Assembly: GCF_026072635.1 (NCBI RefSeq) | Contig: NZ_AP023081.1 | Location: forward strand, 2,440,501-2,504,500 | Reading direction: 5' to 3' | Origin: Pseudomonas solani | Lineage (GTDB): Bacteria; Pseudomonadota; Gammaproteobacteria; Pseudomonadales; Pseudomonadaceae | DNA: 64,000 nucleotides | Shown: piece after piece, positions 22,279-31,633 of the stretch | How the letters are laid out: each line of letters begins with the position of its first letter | How positions within the stretch are numbered: the first letter of the stretch is position 1 | Made by a program: the position numbers and the translations under genes | The notes under the pieces: generated by a model | What the model saw: only the letters and a program-made list of their open reading frames with translations | Told to the model about the DNA's origin: nothing | Database searches by the model: none

Positions 22279-25121
22279 GCCTTGTTCAGGGCCTGGTTGA
22301 GCTGTTTCTCCAGCTCGGCCTTGTAGCGCAGGTAGTGCACCGTCTGCGCATGGCCCTCGCCGAGGACCCGCGACAGGTCCAGGTCGGTGATGTAGCAGGG
22401 GTAGCGTTCGGCCTCGCTGCGCTGGGCGAGGATGTGCCGGGCCACGGAGGCGAACAGCTCGCCGCCGTATTCCAGTTCCGAAAATTCCCGATGGTTGCAG
22501 TAGAGCGTGACATGAACGCGATCGGCGTCTGCCGGCTCGACGATCGCCTGCACGTCGTAGAACGGGTGGCTCACTGGCGCCTGGGGCGCGGCGCGGCGTT
22601 CTACCTGCTGGGCACGTTGCGGCGGTGACGGCAACACTTCGTAATAGAGAATTTCCAGGTTGCTGGGTGGCGTCGGGCTGTCCAGCGGCAGCAACGCGTT
22701 GCGCCGGTAGAGCACCGACTGCAGGAAGCGTTGCAGCGGCGTGAGCAGGCTCTGCTGGTCGCGGAACGGCTGGCGCTGGCGCCAGAGCGCGTTGTGCTCG
22801 TCGAGCAGGGTCAGCTCGGCGCTGTCGCCCTCCTGACGGAAGAACACCTGGATGCAGTTCGGCCGGCCCAGCGGCAGGATCAGCGCCAGGTCCTCGCCTT
22901 CCAGGGCGTAGCGGTCGAGGAACAGCGGGCTGTAGGCCGGCAGGTCTTCGCCCAGGTGTTCCAGCAGCGTCGGCAGGTCGTCCAGGGCGGTGTGGCTGAC
23001 CTGGCCGGGGAGCAGTTCGAGCACGTGGTATTGCTGGCGCACCTGCAACAGGTAGCGGGTGGTGTCCGGGCTGCCCAGGTGCGCCAGGGCGTCGCGGAAC
23101 AGTTCCTCGATGCGCTGGGCGATGGCCTGGGCCCGGTTGCGGCAGAAGCAGCGCACGCGCAGGTTCGGCAACTGGTCCACGGGGGTGGCGTTGAGGAAGT
23201 CGCGCAGGCAATCCAGCGGCGCGAAGGGGCCGTCGTAGCGGGTCACCAGCAACTCGTTCCAGCTGTTCAGGGTGACCTGGTCGATGGTCAGCACCAGGTT
23301 GTCACGCACACCGGAGTAGCCGAGGGAGTCGGTGCGCTCGGTGGTCATGTGCACGTTCATCTGGCTGTGCTGCTTGAGCGGGTCGACACCGACGTTGATC
23401 AGCAGCAGCACTTCGCTTGGGGCGCTGGCGCGCAGCAGCGCCGCTTCGCCCACCGGCGGCAGTGGCAGCGGGATGCTTTGTTGCAGGCTGCTGATCAGGT
23501 TGGACAGCTCGAACTCGGTCAGGTCGCTGCTGCCGGGGTTCAGCGACAGCCGCGTACTGGGGTCGATCACGCCGTTGCGGTGGCACCAGGCGAGCAGCTC
23601 GATCAGCTCGCGGGCCCGCTTGATCGGCGCGAAGTCGCGCCATTCCTGGGCATTCAGGCTGCCGGGGAACAGCGCCCACTGGGCCTCGCTCGGTGCTTCC
23701 GGGCTGGGGTGCTGCACCAGGGTCAGGGTGTCTTCGGCCAGGTCCGGGGCGATGCCGGGGTTGATGAACTCCACCTTGCCGGCCTTGCGCTCGAAGGCGG
23801 CGTAGAGGCGCCGGCCAAGCACGCCGAGGTCGCGGCTGTTGAGGGAGCTGATCGCGTGCTGGCTGCGGCCGAACTCGGAGAGGAAGCGGTAGCTGTAGGT
23901 CAGCTCGTTGACCAGCGCGCGGCGCTCGGCGCCCACTTGGCGCACCTTCCACTGGCTGCGGCTGTCGAGCATGACCAGTTGGCGCGAATCCCATTGCCAC
24001 TCCCGGGTCAGCCGTTCGAAGAGCAGGCGCTGCCAGCTCTTGCGGCGATTGCGCGGCGGTCGGCTGAGCTTCTTGTTGACCTTCAGGTACAGGCAGCGCC
24101 GGATCAGCTCCAGGCGCTCGCGGTCGCCGCGGGCGGTGAGGTATTCCTCCAGGCGGCGGTACACGACTATGTAGGGGTCGAGTTCATCGAGGTCCAGATG
24201 ATTGGCGTAGACAGCCTGCTTGAAACGCAGCGACAGGCAATGCACCTGGGGATGCTCGCTGGCGTAGACCTCGGTGAGCAGCAGCTTGAGCACCGACTTG
24301 TAGGGCGACTCGATACCCTTGAACAGCTGCCACATGCCCGCACCGATGAACTCGCCTACAGGGATATGCGCCAGGTGCCCCAGGTCGAGCACTTCGTCGG
24401 CGCGGATGAAACGGCGCGACAGCAGTTTCTCGGTGTACTCGGCGTAGCGCCCTTCCTCGTAGACCGGCACCAGCCACCACAGGGGCGTGCGACCGGCCAG
24501 CCAGATGGCGGTGCGATAGAACTCGTCCAGCAACAAGTAGTGCTGGGTGGTGCCGCAATCGTCGGAGGTGAGCTGCGCCTCGCGGTCGCCGACCACGAAG
24601 CGCTTGGGGTCGATGAGGAAGAAGTGCGCCTCGGTGCCCAGGGTCGCCGCCCAGGCCTCCAGCAGCTCGCACTTGCGCCGCAGTTCGGCCACTTCGCTGG
24701 CGGAGAGGTCCGGTGCATGGCAGACCCACAGGTCCATGTCGCTCTGCTCGGCCTGCGCCACCGTGCCCAGGCTGCCCATGAGGAACAGGCCGTGGATGGG
24801 CATCGGCGGGTTGCCCCGGCGTGCCTTGTAGGCAAAGGAGCGAGTCAGCCGCTGGACTTCGGCCAGCTCGTTTTCATCCGGCTCGTAGTTGGCCAGGCCG
24901 GCCGGGGTCTGCCCCGAGACGTAGCCGGGCAGCAGCGGGTGGTTGACGTGGAACAGCAGCGGCAGCAGGCGCAGGACCAACTGCTGGCGCGTGGAAAGGC
25001 CCTGCATGGCGCGTTCCAGGCGACCGCTGTTGACCTTGAGGAAGCGCGCACGCAACTGCGCGAGGACCTTGCGGTCGATGCCGTCATCGATGTCGGGGCG
25101 GATTTCCTGGGTGCGCGTCAT
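22275..25121 (-). CDS. cyaA: Class I adenylate cyclase
   Basis: The protein has 948 residues. The N-terminal catalytic nucleotidyltransferase part carries LFLMGSLGTVAQAEQSDMDL, with the GS and DxD residues of class I cyclases; the long C-terminal half is the regulatory region. E. coli CyaA is about 100 residues shorter. It makes cAMP for Vfr/Crp-type regulation; in P. aeruginosa this enzyme is the minor cytoplasmic cyclase beside CyaB. The start MTRTQEIRPDIDDG is the first ATG in frame. It converges with rnk across a hairpin. Confidence 0.96.
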   Translation of the reverse strand: MTRTQEIRPDIDDGIDRKVLAQLRARFLKVNSGRLERAMQGLSTRQQLVLRLLPLLFHVNHPLLPGYVSGQTPAGLANYEPDENELAEVQRLTRSFAYKARRGNPPMPIHGLFLMGSLGTVAQAEQSDMDLWVCHAPDLSASEVAELRRKCELLEAWAATLGTEAHFFLIDPKRFVVGDREAQLTSDDCGTTQHYLLLDEFYRTAIWLAGRTPLWWLVPVYEEGRYAEYTEKLLSRRFIRADEVLDLGHLAHIPVGEFIGAGMWQLFKGIESPYKSVLKLLLTEVYASEHPQVHCLSLRFKQAVYANHLDLDELDPYIVVYRRLEEYLTARGDRERLELIRRCLYLKVNKKLSRPPRNRRKSWQRLLFERLTREWQWDSRQLVMLDSRSQWKVRQVGAERRALVNELTYSYRFLSEFGRSQHAISSLNSRDLGVLGRRLYAAFERKAGKVEFINPGIAPDLAEDTLTLVQHPSPEAPSEAQWALFPGSLNAQEWRDFAPIKRARELIELLAWCHRNGVIDPSTRLSLNPGSSDLTEFELSNLISSLQQSIPLPLPPVGEAALLRASAPSEVLLLINVGVDPLKQHSQMNVHMTTERTDSLGYSGVRDNLVLTIDQVTLNSWNELLVTRYDGPFAPLDCLRDFLNATPVDQLPNLRVRCFCRNRAQAIAQRIEELFRDALAHLGSPDTTRYLLQVRQQYHVLELLPGQVSHTALDDLPTLLEHLGEDLPAYSPLFLDRYALEGEDLALILPLGRPNCIQVFFRQEGDSAELTLLDEHNALWRQRQPFRDQQSLLTPLQRFLQSVLYRRNALLPLDSPTPPSNLEILYYEVLPSPPQRAQQVERRAAPQAPVSHPFYDVQAIVEPADADRVHVTLYCNHREFSELEYGGELFASVARHILAQRSEAERYPCYITDLDLSRVLGEGHAQTVHYLRYKAELEKQLNQALNKA

Positions 25122-25209
25122 GGAGCTTCTGCCGGATGGATGGGCACAGCCTACCAGCCGGCGAAGCGGCCGGGCAGGGTTGTGCCCGGGTTATCGGCGC
25201 GGACGCGGT

Positions 25210-25461
25210 TCAGCTTGAGGTAACGGGTTCTGTGGTGAGGATGGTGAGCAGGCTTTGGGCGTGTTCAGCGGCATCCAGCCCCAGGCTGGTGAGGTAGCCG
25301 CCATCGGGCAGGGTGATCAGTTTTTTCTGGTGCAGGCGGGTGACCGCGCCTATGACCGCGGATGAGGCGGTGTTGTGCACCTTGAGTCCTTCCTGGGTGT
25401 TGTCCAGGTTGAACAGGGTCAGCAGTTCCAACTCGGCGATCAGCTCGGGGGTATACGACAT
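25210..25461 (-). CDS. TIGR02647 family protein
   Basis: This 83-residue protein begins MSYTPELIAELELLTLFNLD and continues through a helical core (TASSAVIGAVTRLHQKKLIT) to LGLDAAEHAQSLLTILTT, as in the TIGR02647 family found in Pseudomonas and relatives. The first part could form a small winged-helix-like fold. No function is known. It sits between cyaA and the periplasmic binding protein, and its ATG follows GGAGTCACC. Confidence 0.85.
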   Translation of the reverse strand: MSYTPELIAELELLTLFNLDNTQEGLKVHNTASSAVIGAVTRLHQKKLITLPDGGYLTSLGLDAAEHAQSLLTILTTEPVTSS

Positions 25462-25533
25462 GGTGACTCCTGGGCTTCTGGTGGGCCCGCCTTCGTGCGG
25501 GCGGGTGTGACGGATCAGTGTAGTCCGCCCGGC

Positions 25534-26319
25534 TCAGTCTGCCGGGTAGATCGGCTCGCCGTATTGCCAGCGGTCAAGGATTGCCTGGTAGCGGCCGTCT
25601 TCCTGGATGCGCTGCATGCCCTGGTCGAAGCGCTGCAGCAAGCGGTCGGCCCCCGGGGCCTGGCGCGAGAACGAGAGGAACAGCTCGGGCCGGTGCACGG
25701 TGCCCACGGCCTGGAAGGCGCCTGCGAGTTCGGGGTGTTCACGCAGCAGCTCGGCGGTGGTGGCGCGATAGGCCACCACATAGTCGACGCGCCCGTGCTG
25801 GAGCATGAGGAAGCCGTTGATGTCCTTGCGCACCGGGACCCGTTCCAGGCCACGCAGGGCATCGAAGGGCGCGCCGTACTCATAGCCGATGGTGACCGCC
25901 ACCCGTGCGCCTTCCAGGCGCTGCAGGTCGTCCACCGGGGTGGCCTTGTCGACGCGGGACCAGAGCAGGATGTCATCGCGGAACAGCGGGTGCCGGGGCA
26001 GCCGGTAGGCCTCGGCGATGCGGGCGTCCGGCGCGGTATTGAAGCAGCCGGCCAGCTTGCCCTGGAGGGCCAGCTGCATGCAGCGGGAATAGGGATAGGG
26101 GACCAGCTCCACCGGCGTGTCGGCGGCAGCGAACGCAGCCTGGACGATCTCCACCGACATCCCCCGCACCGCGCCGTCGCGGAAGGCGGTGAAGGGGTAC
26201 CAGTCGTCCTCGGCGCCGATCTGCAGCGTCTCGGCCAAGCTGGCTGCGGGCAGCAACAGCGCCAGGGCGAACAGCAGGCGGCGGAGCGGTGGAGCGATGC
26301 GCAGCGGACTCGGGCTCAT
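25534..26319 (-). CDS. Periplasmic solute-binding protein (SBP_bac_3 type)
   Basis: The 261-residue precursor has a signal peptide (LRRLLFALALLLPAASLAE, cleaved about residue 29). The mature domain has LQIGAEDDWYPFTAFRDG, GMSVEIVQAAFAAA and YPYSRCMQLALQGKLAGCFN, the two-lobe amino-acid-binding fold. There is no adjacent permease or ATPase, so it may be an orphan binding protein or a sensor partner rather than part of a complete ABC importer. The ligand is unknown. Confidence 0.88.
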   Translation of the reverse strand: MSPSPLRIAPPLRRLLFALALLLPAASLAETLQIGAEDDWYPFTAFRDGAVRGMSVEIVQAAFAAADTPVELVPYPYSRCMQLALQGKLAGCFNTAPDARIAEAYRLPRHPLFRDDILLWSRVDKATPVDDLQRLEGARVAVTIGYEYGAPFDALRGLERVPVRKDINGFLMLQHGRVDYVVAYRATTAELLREHPELAGAFQAVGTVHRPELFLSFSRQAPGADRLLQRFDQGMQRIQEDGRYQAILDRWQYGEPIYPAD

Positions 26320-26400
26320 GGGGCTGGGCCTCTACGGCGCTCGGGTGGTTGGCGCGATGCTAGTGCCTGTCGTGACGGCGGAACCCGGCGTGGATCAAGT

Positions 26401-26673
26401 TTACTCTTCGTCGTCCGGCAGGTCGGGCAGCGCCCTCAGGGCGGCTTCGTACCAGGCCAGGTCGAAGGGTTGGTCCTGCTCCAGCCGGCTGATGGCCCGT
26501 GCCAGCACCAGTGCCATGAGCTGGACGCTCTCCTCGCGCTCGTAGCCCACCAGGGTCAGCTTGTTGAGCGTCGCCTGGGCCGCCGCTGGACTACCGGCTT
26601 CCAGCTGGTTCTCGATGGCCTGGATCAGGGTTTCCTCGGCGAAGGCTTCTTCGCTGTCGTCATGCTCGCTCAT
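26401..26673 (-). CDS. Conserved small acidic protein of unknown function
   Basis: The 90-residue protein has the start at 26673 (MSEHDDSEEAF) preceded by GAGGA. It has an acidic N-terminus, a helical hairpin (TLIQAIENQLEAGSPAAAQA ... VQLMALVLARAI) and ends LPDLPDDEE. I do not recognise a named domain. Codon use is that of the surrounding genome. It lies alone between the binding protein and the GST. Confidence 0.72.
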   Translation of the reverse strand: MSEHDDSEEAFAEETLIQAIENQLEAGSPAAAQATLNKLTLVGYEREESVQLMALVLARAISRLEQDQPFDLAWYEAALRALPDLPDDEE

Positions 26674-26808
26674 GGGGGGTCCTCGTTGTGCAGGCCCGCA
26701 GTTTGCCACGGCGTGCCGCTGCATTCACTGCCTTGATCCAACTGGCGCCGGCCGGGTACCCGGGTCTATAACGACGGACGCCCACCCCGCACGGCCAGGA
26801 GGCCCCCG

Positions 26809-27473
26809 ATGCTCAAGCTCCACGGATTTTCCGTCAGCAACTACTACAACATGGTCAAGCTGGCGCTGCTGACCAAAGGCATTCCTTCGAAGAGGTGCTG
26901 GTCCACGGCAGCCAGGAGCCGGCCTTCCTCGCCATCAGCCCGCGCGGCAAGGTGCCGGTGCTGGAGACCGAGCAGGGCTTCATCAACGAGACCGGCGCCA
27001 TCCTCGAATACCTGGAAGAACGCTTCCCCCAGCGCCCGCTGCTGCCGGCCGACCCCTACCAGCGTGGCGTGGTCCGTGCGCTGGTGCGCGAGATCGAGCT
27101 GTACATCGAGCTGCCGGCGCGCAGCTGTTATCCACAGGCGTTCTTCGGCATGCCGCTGCCGGAGGCGATCCGCGAGAAGGGCAAGGCCGAGCTGCTGGCC
27201 GGCGTCGCCGCCCTGGCGCGTCATGGCCGCTTCGCGCCCTATGTGGCAGGGGATGCGCTGAGCATCGCCGACCTGTACTTCCTCTACAGCATCGACCTGG
27301 CCGGCGAAGTGGCGCAGAAGCTGTTCGACACCGACCTGCTGGCCGAGCTGCCGAGCGCCCGCGCGCTGCTGGCCAAGCTGGGCGCCGAGCCGCACGTGCA
27401 GCGCATCGCCGCCGACAAGGCGCGGGAGATGCCGAGCTTCCTCGAGGCGGTCAAGGCCCGGGCACGGGGCTGA
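26809..27473 (+). pseudogene. Glutathione S-transferase, apparent one-base frameshift
   Basis: The first 26 codons (MLKLHGFSVSNYYNMVKLAL ... KGIP) are in one frame; the rest (EEVLVHGSQEPAFLAISPRG onward to 27473) is in another. Adding one base at about 26885 (attccttcgaag to attcccttcgaag) gives KGIPFEEVLVH and a normal 221-residue GST. The thioredoxin-like N-terminal domain has SPRGKVPVLETEQGFINETG with the gamma-glutamyl-binding region, and the helical C-terminal domain has LSIADLYFLYSI. The rest of the gene is undamaged. This is the same lesion type as in comM and ubiD, so sequence error is as likely as real loss. Confidence 0.85.
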
Positions 27474-27482
27474 GGCTGCGTT

Positions 27483-28055
27483 TCAGCCGGGCAGTTGATC
27501 CAGCCAGGCGTCGAGCTCCGCCCTGGAGCCGAGCCTGATGAAGCGGATGCCGGCGTTGGCCGGGTCCGTCCGCTCGGCGGCGAAGCGCTCGCGGTAGAGC
27601 GCATGGCGCGTCCAGGCCCAGAGAATGATCGAGCGCTCCGGGTCCAGGCTCAGCAGGTTGCGCAGGCTCTCGCGGTTGCCGTTCCAGAGCGCCTTGCGCA
27701 GCAGCAGGCGGCCCAGGGTGCGGGTGATGATCTGGCGCATCACCACCGGGCGCGGCAGGTCGAGCCAGATCACCGTATCGGCCCGGGAAAGCGTCAGCGG
27801 GCGCACGGCCGAGTAGGCGCCTTCGACTATCCAGCGCGGCGCCTGCAGGGCCGTCTCGACCCGCTCGCGGAATTCGGCGCGGGGCAGAGGCTGCCAGCCG
27901 GGCTGGTGGAAGATGGCGTCGAGCTCGATGTGCGGGCAGCCCAGGCGCGCGGCCAGGCGCTGTGCCAGGCGCGTCTTGCCGGCGCCCGAGCAACCGACGA
28001 TGGAAATGCGCTGGCCGACGTGCGTCGGCCAGTTATCGGGGGTGTGGTCCTGCAT
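27483..28055 (-). CDS. P-loop kinase-like protein (adenylate kinase-related, AAA_17/18 type)
   Basis: The protein has 190 residues. The Walker A motif GCSGAGKTRLAQRLA is near residue 20; then come the substrate segment ELDAIFHQPGW, VEGAYSAVRPL and a DxD-like strand VIWLDLPRPVV. The pattern fits small-molecule or nucleotide kinases loosely related to adenylate kinase and FlaR-type proteins. The substrate is unknown. It lies 34 bp downstream of argH on the same strand. Several ATGs are close together; 28055 (MQDHTPDNW) is chosen, and 28061 or 28118 are possible. Confidence 0.82.
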   Translation of the reverse strand: MQDHTPDNWPTHVGQRISIVGCSGAGKTRLAQRLAARLGCPHIELDAIFHQPGWQPLPRAEFRERVETALQAPRWIVEGAYSAVRPLTLSRADTVIWLDLPRPVVMRQIITRTLGRLLLRKALWNGNRESLRNLLSLDPERSIILWAWTRHALYRERFAAERTDPANAGIRFIRLGSRAELDAWLDQLPG

Positions 28056-28089
28056 GGGCATCCCTGCCGGTCGCCGGGGCGACCTTGTA

Positions 28090-29484
28090 TCAGCGTGCGG
28101 CGAGCAGTGCCTTGCCACGGGTGACGGCGGCGCGGACCTGGTTCGGCGCGGTACCGCCGATGTGGTCGCGGGCGTTGACCGAGCCTTCCAGGGTCAGTAC
28201 GGCGAAGACGTCGTCGTCGATCTGGTCGCTGAATGTGCGCAGCTCGTCAAGGCTCATCTCGGCCAGGTCCTTGCCGGACTCGACACCGTACTTCACCGCA
28301 TGGCCGACGATCTCGTGGCAGTCACGGAAGGGCAGGCCCTTGCGCACCAGGTAGTCGGCCAGGTCGGTGGCGGTGGAGAAGCCGCGACGGGCCGCTTCAC
28401 GCATCACCGCATGGCGCGGCTTGATCGCCGGGATCATGTCGGCGAAGGCGCGCAGGGAGTCGCGCAGGGTGTCGGCGGCGTCGAACAGCGGTTCCTTGTC
28501 TTCCTGGTTGTCCTTGTTATAGGCCAGCGGCTGGCCCTTCATCAGGGTCAGCAGGCCCATCAGCGCGCCGAACACGCGACCGGACTTGCCACGCACCAGC
28601 TCGGGCACGTCGGGGTTCTTCTTCTGCGGCATGATCGAGGAGCCGGTGCAGAAGCGGTCGGGCAGGTCGATGAACTGGAACTGGGCGCTGGTCCAGAGCA
28701 CGAGCTCTTCGGAGAAGCGCGACAGGTGCATCATCGCCAGGGAGGCGGCGGCGCAGAATTCGATGGCGAAGTCGCGGTCGGACACGCCGTCCAGGGAGTT
28801 GCCGCCGACGGCGTCGAAGCCCAGCAGGCGGCAGGTGACTTCGCGCTGGATCGGGTAGGTGGTGCCGGCCAGGGCAGCGCTGCCCAGGGGCATGCGGTTG
28901 ACGCGCTTGCGGCAGTCCACCAGGCGCTCGTGGTCGCGGCTGAGCATTTCGAACCAGGCCAGCAGGTGGTGGCCGAAGGTCACCGGTTGCGCGGTCTGCA
29001 GGTGGGTGAAGCCGGGCATGATGGTGTCCGCTTCGCGCTCGGCCTGCTCCAGCAGGCCCTGCTGCAGGCGGGTGATCTCGCCGAGGATGATGTCGATCTC
29101 GTCGCGCAGCCAGAGGCGGATGTCGGTGGCCACCTGGTCGTTGCGCGAGCGGCCGGTGTGCAGCTTCTTGCCGGTGATGCCGATGCGGTCGGTCAGGCGT
29201 GCCTCGATGTTCATGTGCACGTCTTCCAGGTCGACGCGCCAGTCGAAGGTGCCGGCCTCGATCTCGGCCTGGATTTCCTTCAGGCCCTTCTCGATGGCGT
29301 CGCGCTCATCGCCGGTCAGCACCCCGGCTTCGGCCAGCATGGTGGCGTGGGCGATGGAGCCCATGATGTCGTGGCGATACAGGCGCTTGTCGAAGTCGAC
29401 GGAGGCGGTGAAGCGGGCGACGAAGGCGTCGACGGGCTCGCTGAAGCGGCCACCCCAGGACTGGTTGGTCTTGTCGGTGCTCAT
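28090..29484 (-). CDS. argH: Argininosuccinate lyase
   Basis: The 464-residue protein is the normal length. The superfamily signature SSIMPQKKNPD carries the catalytic serine loop, and TGRSRNDQVATD and HTHLQ-like GFTHLQTAQPVTFGHH are present. It splits argininosuccinate into arginine and fumarate in the cytoplasm. The start at 29484 (MSTDKTNQSWGGRFSE) is the family start; the frame stays open upstream but that region is the argH-algZ intergenic space. Divergent from algZ, as in P. aeruginosa. Confidence 0.97.
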   Translation of the reverse strand: MSTDKTNQSWGGRFSEPVDAFVARFTASVDFDKRLYRHDIMGSIAHATMLAEAGVLTGDERDAIEKGLKEIQAEIEAGTFDWRVDLEDVHMNIEARLTDRIGITGKKLHTGRSRNDQVATDIRLWLRDEIDIILGEITRLQQGLLEQAEREADTIMPGFTHLQTAQPVTFGHHLLAWFEMLSRDHERLVDCRKRVNRMPLGSAALAGTTYPIQREVTCRLLGFDAVGGNSLDGVSDRDFAIEFCAAASLAMMHLSRFSEELVLWTSAQFQFIDLPDRFCTGSSIMPQKKNPDVPELVRGKSGRVFGALMGLLTLMKGQPLAYNKDNQEDKEPLFDAADTLRDSLRAFADMIPAIKPRHAVMREAARRGFSTATDLADYLVRKGLPFRDCHEIVGHAVKYGVESGKDLAEMSLDELRTFSDQIDDDVFAVLTLEGSVNARDHIGGTAPNQVRAAVTRGKALLAAR

Positions 29485-29710
29485 GAGTGGGCTCGGTGTT
29501 GGCGGTGAAAGAAGGCCGATGGCCGAAAAATTACCGGCGATAATAACAGCGTTGCTCGTAAAACCGGCGTGTCCCGTCCGACTGACCTGCCGGTCGGCGA
29601 TTGTCGCCTGCTTCACAGTTTTTCATCGCCAACAGCATTTCAGTGCTTTATTTCGCCCGGCCGGAGCGCTCTGGCTTGCCGCCTGACGGGCGCTTACGGA
29701 AACTGGCCGG

Positions 29711-30793
29711 ATGCCTCCAGACAATCGCAACAAGGCGCGCGCCGCCGCGTCCATCGATGATTTCTTCCTGCCGGAGCTGTGCCTGCCCGAGGCGCTGCTG
29801 GGCCTCGTGCTGCTCGCCGAGCTGCTGGTGATGGTGCTGGTGCTGGCCGAGCCCATGCTGCCGAATTTCGACTGGGTGCGCCTGGCGCTGACCTCGCTTT
29901 TCGTGCAATGGATCGTGCTGCTTTCCGCCGCGCTGCTGTGCCAGCTGCGGCCCTTGCTGGCCCGCATCCGCGCGGCGCTGGCCGGGATCATCTGCTGCCT
30001 GATCGTGGTCGGGCTGACCCTGTCCTGCACCGCCGTGGCCGACTACTTCGACCTGGGCGGCCCATTACCGCGCGCCGGCGAGGTCAACCTTTACCTGCGT
30101 CACGGACTGATCAGCCTGATCATGTCGGCGCTGCTGCTGCGCTACTTCTTCCTGCAGAGTCAATGGCGCAGGCAGCAGCAGGCCGAGCTGCGGGCGCGCA
30201 TCGAATCGCTGCAGGCGCGCATCCGCCCGCACTTCCTGTTCAACAGCCTCAACAGCATCGCCAGCCTGGTGGTCATCGACCCCTACAAGGCCGAGCAGGC
30301 GGTGCTCGACCTTTCCGACCTGTTCCGCGCCAGCCTGGCCAAGCCCGGCACCCTGGTCAGCTGGGCCGAGGAGCTGGAGCTGTCGAAACGATATTTGTCG
30401 ATCGAGCAATATCGTCTCGGAGAACGGCTACAGTTGGATTGGCAGGTTGATGATGTGCCCGATGATTTGCCGATTCCGCAACTGACCCTGCAACCCCTGT
30501 TGGAGAATGCCCTGATCTATGGCATTCAACCGCGTATAGAGGGTGGGCTGGTCAGGGTGGAAGCGGAGTACAGGGATGGTGTGTTCCTGCTCTGCGTGAG
30601 CAACCCCTTCGATGCGGGTGCGGAACCCCAGCCTTCACGCGGAACCCATCAGGCACTGACGAATATCGATGCTCGACTTACGGCACTTTTCGGCTCCAGA
30701 GCCAGTCTCAGCGTGGAGCGCCGTGACGGTCGCCACTTCACCTGTCTACGCTATCCTTGTGCGAGACTCACGCAGGAAGCCCGAGCAATATGA
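29711..30793 (+). CDS. algZ: Sensor histidine kinase AlgZ (FimS), LytS/YehU type
   Basis: The protein has 360 residues. Four to five hydrophobic helices (about 25-155) precede the His_kinase domain: RIRPHFLFNSLNSIASLVVI contains the phospho-accepting histidine, and LTLQPLLENALIYGIQPRIE is the N box. The canonical ATP-lid glycine motifs are weak, as noted for AlgZ, which lacks classic kinase motifs. It pairs with AlgR to control alginate, twitching motility, rhamnolipid and virulence genes. Its stop overlaps the algR start by 4 bp (ATGA). Confidence 0.95.
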   Translation: MPPDNRNKARAAASIDDFFLPELCLPEALLGLVLLAELLVMVLVLAEPMLPNFDWVRLALTSLFVQWIVLLSAALLCQLRPLLARIRAALAGIICCLIVVGLTLSCTAVADYFDLGGPLPRAGEVNLYLRHGLISLIMSALLLRYFFLQSQWRRQQQAELRARIESLQARIRPHFLFNSLNSIASLVVIDPYKAEQAVLDLSDLFRASLAKPGTLVSWAEELELSKRYLSIEQYRLGERLQLDWQVDDVPDDLPIPQLTLQPLLENALIYGIQPRIEGGLVRVEAEYRDGVFLLCVSNPFDAGAEPQPSRGTHQALTNIDARLTALFGSRASLSVERRDGRHFTCLRYPCARLTQEARAI

Positions 30794-31536
30794 ATGTCCT
30801 GATCGTCGATGACGAACCCCTTGCCCGAGAGCGTCTCAGCCGCCTGGTCTGCGACCTCGACGGATACCGAGTTCTGGAGCCCGCCGCCACCAACGGCGAA
30901 GAGGCTCTGACCCTGATCGACAGCCTGAAACCGGATGTCGTGCTGCTCGACATCCGCATGCCAGGGCTCGATGGCCTGCAGGTGGCCGCGCGGCTCTGTG
31001 AAAAGGAGGCACCGCCTGCGGTGATCTTCTGCACCGCCCATGACGAATTCGCCCTGGATGCCTTCCAGGTCAGCGCCGTGGGTTACCTGGTCAAGCCGGT
31101 GCGGCCGGAGTCCCTGGCCGAAGCCCTGAAGAAGGCCGAGCGCCCGAACCGGGTGCAACTGGCGGCGCTGACCCGTCCCGCTGCCGAAAGCGGCACCGGG
31201 CCCCGCTCCCACATCAGCGCGCGGACCCGCAAGGGCATCGAGCTGATCCCCCTGGACCAGGTGATCTACTTCATCGCCGACCACAAGTACGTGACCCTGC
31301 GTCACGAGCACGGCGAGGTGTTGCTGGATGAACCCCTGAAGGCGCTGGAAGACGAATTCGGCGACCGCTTCGTGCGCATCCACCGCAACGCCCTGGTCGC
31401 TCGCGAGCGTATCGAGCGTCTGCAGCGCACCCCGCTGGGGCACTTCCAGCTGTTCCTCAAGGGCCTCAACGGCGATGCCCTGACGGTGAGCCGCCGCCAT
31501 GTCGCCGGCGTGCGCAAGCTGATGCACAACCTCTAG
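30790..31536 (+). CDS. algR: Response regulator AlgR (LytTR DNA-binding)
   Basis: The protein has 248 residues, identical in length to P. aeruginosa AlgR. The receiver domain has Asp8 and the phospho-acceptor Asp54 (VVLLDIRMPGLDG), plus Lys in GYLVKPVRPE. The C-terminal LytTR domain (about 140-245) has GIELIPLDQVIYFIADHKYV and RFVRIHRNALVARERI. It activates algD, fimU-pilE and others. The start at 30790 overlaps algZ; longer frames upstream are not used. Confidence 0.97.
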   Translation: MNVLIVDDEPLARERLSRLVCDLDGYRVLEPAATNGEEALTLIDSLKPDVVLLDIRMPGLDGLQVAARLCEKEAPPAVIFCTAHDEFALDAFQVSAVGYLVKPVRPESLAEALKKAERPNRVQLAALTRPAAESGTGPRSHISARTRKGIELIPLDQVIYFIADHKYVTLRHEHGEVLLDEPLKALEDEFGDRFVRIHRNALVARERIERLQRTPLGHFQLFLKGLNGDALTVSRRHVAGVRKLMHNL

Positions 31537-31633
31537 GACGGATAGCCGCAGGCGCCGGGTTTTCCACCCGCGCGCCGGCGGCTGTCTTGCCTGTTATCAT
31601 TCCGGGCAGTCCTGCTTCCGGAAGTCATCATCC

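Noticed and set aside
22731..25223. An 830-codon plus-strand frame covering cyaA.
   Set aside because: Shadow of cyaA; the translated sequence is Gln/His/Val-rich noise without a recognisable fold.
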